The notes beneath the pieces are model-generated. The model was not told the DNA's origin. It saw only the letters and a list, made by a program, of their open reading frames with translations, and did not search any database. DNA of 64,000 nt from Montifringilla adamsi (Eukaryota > Chordata > Aves > Passeriformes > Passeridae), in contig JAGGNK010007448.1 of the NCBI GenBank assembly GCA_017590115.1, positions 9,960,815-10,024,814 on the forward strand. The letters are read 5' to 3'. Made by a program: the position numbers and the translations under genes. The stretch's first letter is position 1. Each line of letters opens with the position of its first letter. Positions 60,042 through 64,000 of this stretch are shown piece after piece.

Positions 60042-63000
60042 ATGGGAACGGTGGGGAGGATTCGGTGTGTCAGCAGCAGGCAGCCTGAGCGGCTGGGCTC
60101 ACGTCACCCTGGAGGGCTCCTCTGCTGTTCCCAGGCTGGCATTCCCCATCCTGTGGGCTGGCTCAGCTCGCACTGAACTGCTGTAAAACCCCGGAGCCAA
60201 AAGCAGCTTGATGAAGTTAGAGAGTTGAAGGCTTGGCTCCTTGTGGCTGCTGGAAGGGCAGGTGGTGCTTTCCCAAGCTGTGTCCTTGCCTTTTCCCGTG
60301 GTGGGACTGAGGGATCCAAGCCTGCTTTTGGGGACTGGGATGTGTGCCCTGGGAACAGGCTGCACCCTGGCTCTCTTCCACTTGTGAATTCCATGTTTCA
60401 CTGCAGAGCTGTGTCCCTAAAGTTAAATGGAGGAAAATGTAGTGTCTAGGAGGTGAAAGAAGAGTTCAAAGTATTCAAACTGAGAGGTGATGTTGGCCCA
60501 GTCAGTATTTTTCTTTTTGAAGAAAAAAACCCAGAAGCCAAAACGTTTGCATGCAAAATCTAGATTTAGGTCTGACTCAAAAGTCATAGTGCTTTTTGGA
60601 ATTGCTGCAGTGTGTCTAAATTACACAGAAAATTAAACTGCATAAAGTGCTTCAAAATTATTTTCTCACAGGTTTTGGGGGTGGTGAGGAGGTATGTGTT
60701 TCTAAAGCCAGGCTGGGAGCTGCTGTCTTGAGTTGGTGCAATGTAGGACGGGTAGAGCTGATGTTCTGAGTGTGTGACCAAGTGGCAGTTCTAGAGCCTG
60801 GAAGTAAAGTTTTGTTTAAAACCAGAAAAGCACAAGGAGTTATTTTTAATAGTGGTTCAAATGCAGAAGCCTGTGAAGCTTCAGATCTTTTTACAGGTAG
60901 GTAAGTATTTTTCTATCTTGGCATATTTTCTAGATGCACCTTGAATTGAATAAAGATTACTTCAAGTTCTAACCTGTGCTAAGCATTTAAACATCTGGAC
61001 TCACTGTAAGTGCCATTGCTGTCCAGACATGAGAAGTCTCTTGGATTGTTTTTTGACATTTTAAAATATTTCAGCAAAAAGCTGTGTTTTCTATTCTGCT
61101 AAAACAGTATATGTAGCTTCCAGTGGTAAGTCTTGTGACATGGCTTACAACATGGCATGATACAATAAATTGCAAATAATTTTACAGTGTTAGCACAATT
61201 AAAGAAATTAAATTTCTAGATTATTTACTTCAGCTTGGTGCTAAACTTAAGTGTCTGCTATCAGAGATTCCAGGCAGTGAACAGCTGTCTGTCACAGATG
61301 GGAGAGGAAAAAAACCCCTTAGCTTCTTCCTTCTAAAAAGGTTTCCATATAAACCCTGTAGTAATGTAATACAACCTTTTAGTCAAATTTGAGTTTCCTG
61401 TTACACGTTTAAGTGAACCGACAGCAGACTCGTATCTATTTGAAACCAAGTGGTGTAAGTGAATGCAACCTTGGGAATTTTGTACTCCAAAGCATTCTTG
61501 AAACCTCACAGATGCTTGTTGAGCAGTCAGATGTATTATTTATTGCATCTTAAAAAAAAAAAAAAAAGGCCTTGTAGGTAGTTCACGACTTCTGTAGTCT
61601 GCTGTGTTTTGGTAAGATCAGGTGGCATTGTCTGTCCTGTGCTTGCGCTGTGTTTCACCCAAGAAAATCAAGTTAGAAACTATCAGCAAGTCCACATTTT
61701 TAGTTGAGTCCAGGTGTAAGTCTGAAAATAGTAGGTTTGAGGTGGAGTGTTTTCTGCTGAGATCTTAAGATGGCAGAAGTGGAGGTTTTGCACAGAACTG
61801 CATGAAGTTTGGGATTGTAAATTGGATGTGCTAGTTCATTGTTCTATGAGCTAGTTCACCATGGAATTATAAACTTATTAAAATAGTTATGACATGTCAG
61901 ATCCCAAAGTGCAGAAGATGGTAAGATCATTCTTTCTAGATGACAAAGTTGTTGCTGCTGTCCTTTATAGTGATTTCTTTGCTGTCTTTCTTGTTTTAAC
62001 CCCTCTGGACTATTTATAGGCATTTTACAGTTCTTATTCACTTCTTAAAGTTTTTGTGTTTATTTGTTTTGAGTCACTTTGGTCTCCAGTTCTGGACTCC
62101 AACCTTTGAATTGTGCTTCACATGATGAATCAAAGTGTGTTCCAGTCCATCCCTGCCCTTGGACAGACCTTGGGCACCAGTCTGGACAGACCAATGCATT
62201 TGATTTAGGAAGGCAATTTATTTTGTTACTTTATCAAAGTATTGACTGGTTTGGGTTGTAGTCTGAAGCAGTGCTCTCTGGGAAGCTGTTGAGCTTTTCC
62301 TGTTGGGAACAGTGGCCCCTGCTCACCTCAGCTCCCCAAGGCTTGATGTGGCTGCACCTCTGGGTGGGTTCATCTCAAGGTGTAACAGGCTTTTTCTGAA
62401 TTCAGCAAATGGATGGATGGATTGTTTGTATAACATCAGTTGGAAATGGTGTTGAAATGCTGATTTCCCAAGTGTGGAGATGCTGCTGCTGCTGTTCCAT
62501 AAACCCCTATTGGAAGTGAGCCCTCTTAGCTGGCAGGGGCTGCTCCTGTGTGGTGTTGCTGGTGGCAGGAGGACACAGGGGCACGTGTGAACTCAAACCT
62601 CTCCCAAACCAGCCAGGTTGAAGGAACCAAGGGTGAAAAACCTGAGTGTGGCAGTGCTGGAGAAAAGGGCAGAGCAGGGTGATAACATTTTGCACTGCAC
62701 AGCACCTTCCCAAATGAGCGGCTCTCAGTGTCCCCAGCAGCCAGGGCAGCACTGCCAGCAGACCTGAGGGACCTTCCAGGGGAGGTTTCAGTATCTTGTT
62801 TCAGTGCATCCTCCCACCTTTCAGCCCAAACACCCTTTGCTGTTTGATGTGGTGGGACTCTCTGGGGCTGCTTGTGCTGTCCCTTTGGGGGAGGCTGTTG
62901 CCATCCTGCTCCTCCACGCGGTGTCTCCAAATGAATCACGATCTCCTCACCACGTGGGTGGTATTGCAGGGACCAGAAACCGCAGTGATAAGGGCTGTGA

Positions 63001-63990
63001 CCCCGTCCCAGCTCAGCCTGCTGACAGAGCAGGTGTTGCTCCACACCCTGGGGAGGATTTGCAAGTCTTTCATTTTGCAGAGCTCAGTGACAGATCCTGT
63101 TCTCCGCTTACTTTTGTCGTTGCGTCTTTGGGAAGCCCGCTTGCTGTGAGGTGAGAAGTATCCACTAGCCCGTTAAAAACTCCTGGTGTGCGTGGAGTGG
63201 AGTTTTAAGTCCCTGCTGACAGGAAAAGCCGGTGCTGGGTAGTTGGGACTGCTGCCCCTGAGAGCTGGCATGCTGGGGGTGGCACAGCCCGGGCTCTTTC
63301 ACCCATCGGTGGTGCTCGCTTCCCACACTGCCTCAAGTGGTCCAGGATAACGTAAGTTCCAATTTTTCTTCTTCCCTTAGAGCCAGCTATCCCCTTTGAC
63401 TTGGGAGAGTAACTTTTTTCTTAACTTGGTGGTTTTTAAACTGTGGAGAGGAAAATCCCTGCAGAGGGTGCAGTAATTGGGGAATGCCGACCTACAGCAC
63501 AGATGTCAGCTTCAAAGTACATTCAGTGTGATCCTTTCAGGAATTTCACTTGAAGTGTCTTGTCCTGTTCTTAACCTTGTGGACACTTGTTGCTGCCATC
63601 CTGAAAAGGCATGAGTTTTCTTGTTGGAACGTTTTCTTTCCTGCACAGGAGCACTTGAATGTGAAGCCTTTCTTGGAGGGTTTGTGGTGTGCTCTGGTTC
63701 TTGAGACAAATCTCTGTCATTGCAGTGAGGAGACGGGGAGAAAAGCTGTAGGTATTTTCTTTCCCCCAGGAGTAGGGTTTCAGAGTACACAGACACCAAA
63801 CATGAACACAAAAATTCCTTCCTCTTTCGTGGAGATTCCGATGAATTCTTCGTGCTGCTGGTGTTTCATTAGCTCTTCTATCAGACATGTAAAAAAATGA
63901 GTCTCAGAAATATTAAATTGTAACAAAACCCCCCAAGAAACAATTAAAAGGTTTTAAAAAACATGACTGTATTTTAAGGAACCAAGTAAG
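60042..63990. other. Gene-free stretch, possibly intronic
   Basis: AT-rich from about 60450 to 62270 and GC-moderate after it. No exon, RNA gene or repeat family recognised apart from a 16-A run. A donor-like GTGAG|GTGAGA at about 63150 and an acceptor-like site near 63078 bracket a short open frame without a recognised peptide. Confidence 0.45.
61552..61567. repeat. Poly-A run (16 A)
   Basis: An uninterrupted A16 with no recognisable retroposed body or target-site duplication next to it. Confidence 0.9.
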
Positions 63991-64000
63991 TCACAACCAA

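Noticed and set aside
62526..63154. Overlapping frames of 116-172 residues on both strands
   Set aside because: Opposite-strand frames over the same bases without motifs. One donor-like site at about 63150 is not enough to call an exon.
63312..63322. GTGCTCGCTTC, the first bases of U6 snRNA
   Set aside because: The match stops after 11 bases, so it is not a U6 gene or pseudogene.
1..64000. tRNA, rRNA, snoRNA, CRISPR or bacterial-type operon features
   Set aside because: Read for B-box, C/D-box and rRNA text and for regularly spaced repeats. Nothing met even a loose match.

Overview
The window looks like a stretch of vertebrate, most probably avian, nuclear DNA. Interspersed repeats are scarce. 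The one clear retroposon is a decayed CR1-like LINE, the dominant LINE type of birds and other sauropsids, and there are a few possible ancient MIR/L3-type fragments. No Alu, L1, B1 or B2 copies are recognisable. Microsatellites are short, and one dense CpG island carries a run of N. Nothing bacterial, phage, plasmid or CRISPR-like was seen. The bird assignment is inference; no protein identifies the species.

No protein-coding gene can be named. The many open frames on both strands lack family motifs, are usually not bounded by good splice sites, and have the lengths expected by chance. From 1 to about 55.9 kb the DNA reads as intergenic or intronic. GC-richer stretches with no discernible content alternate with AT-rich blocks that look like conserved non-coding elements (CNEs): homeodomain TAAT cores, bZIP, POU, TALE and RFX-like motifs, and retained CpGs. 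The best blocks are near 3.2-3.95, 9.1-9.55, 16.4, 20.6-20.9, 23.6-23.95, 29.75-30.1, 37.4-37.66, 42.26-42.65, 46.8-47.56 and 50.1-50.75 kb. Calling them conserved is inference, because no alignment could be run.

At 55.9-57.5 kb lies the only strong promoter-like feature: a CpG island with an Sp1/KLF box, a CACGTG E-box and a CGC-repeat tract, interrupted by 47 N at 56947-56993. A plus-strand splice donor at 57466/57467, a strong acceptor at 57910/57911 and an ATG at 58028 with an in-frame upstream stop give a tentative 5' end of a rightward gene. Transcription could equally run leftward or both ways. To the right, 58.1-64 kb holds no recognisable coding exon, which would suit a large first intron.

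The simplest picture is a regulatory landscape (gene desert or long intron rich in candidate enhancers) ending at a CpG-island promoter near 57 kb. No previously undescribed system stands out. The observations most worth checking are the gapped CpG island and its candidate exons, and the CNE-like blocks with their palindromic motifs.
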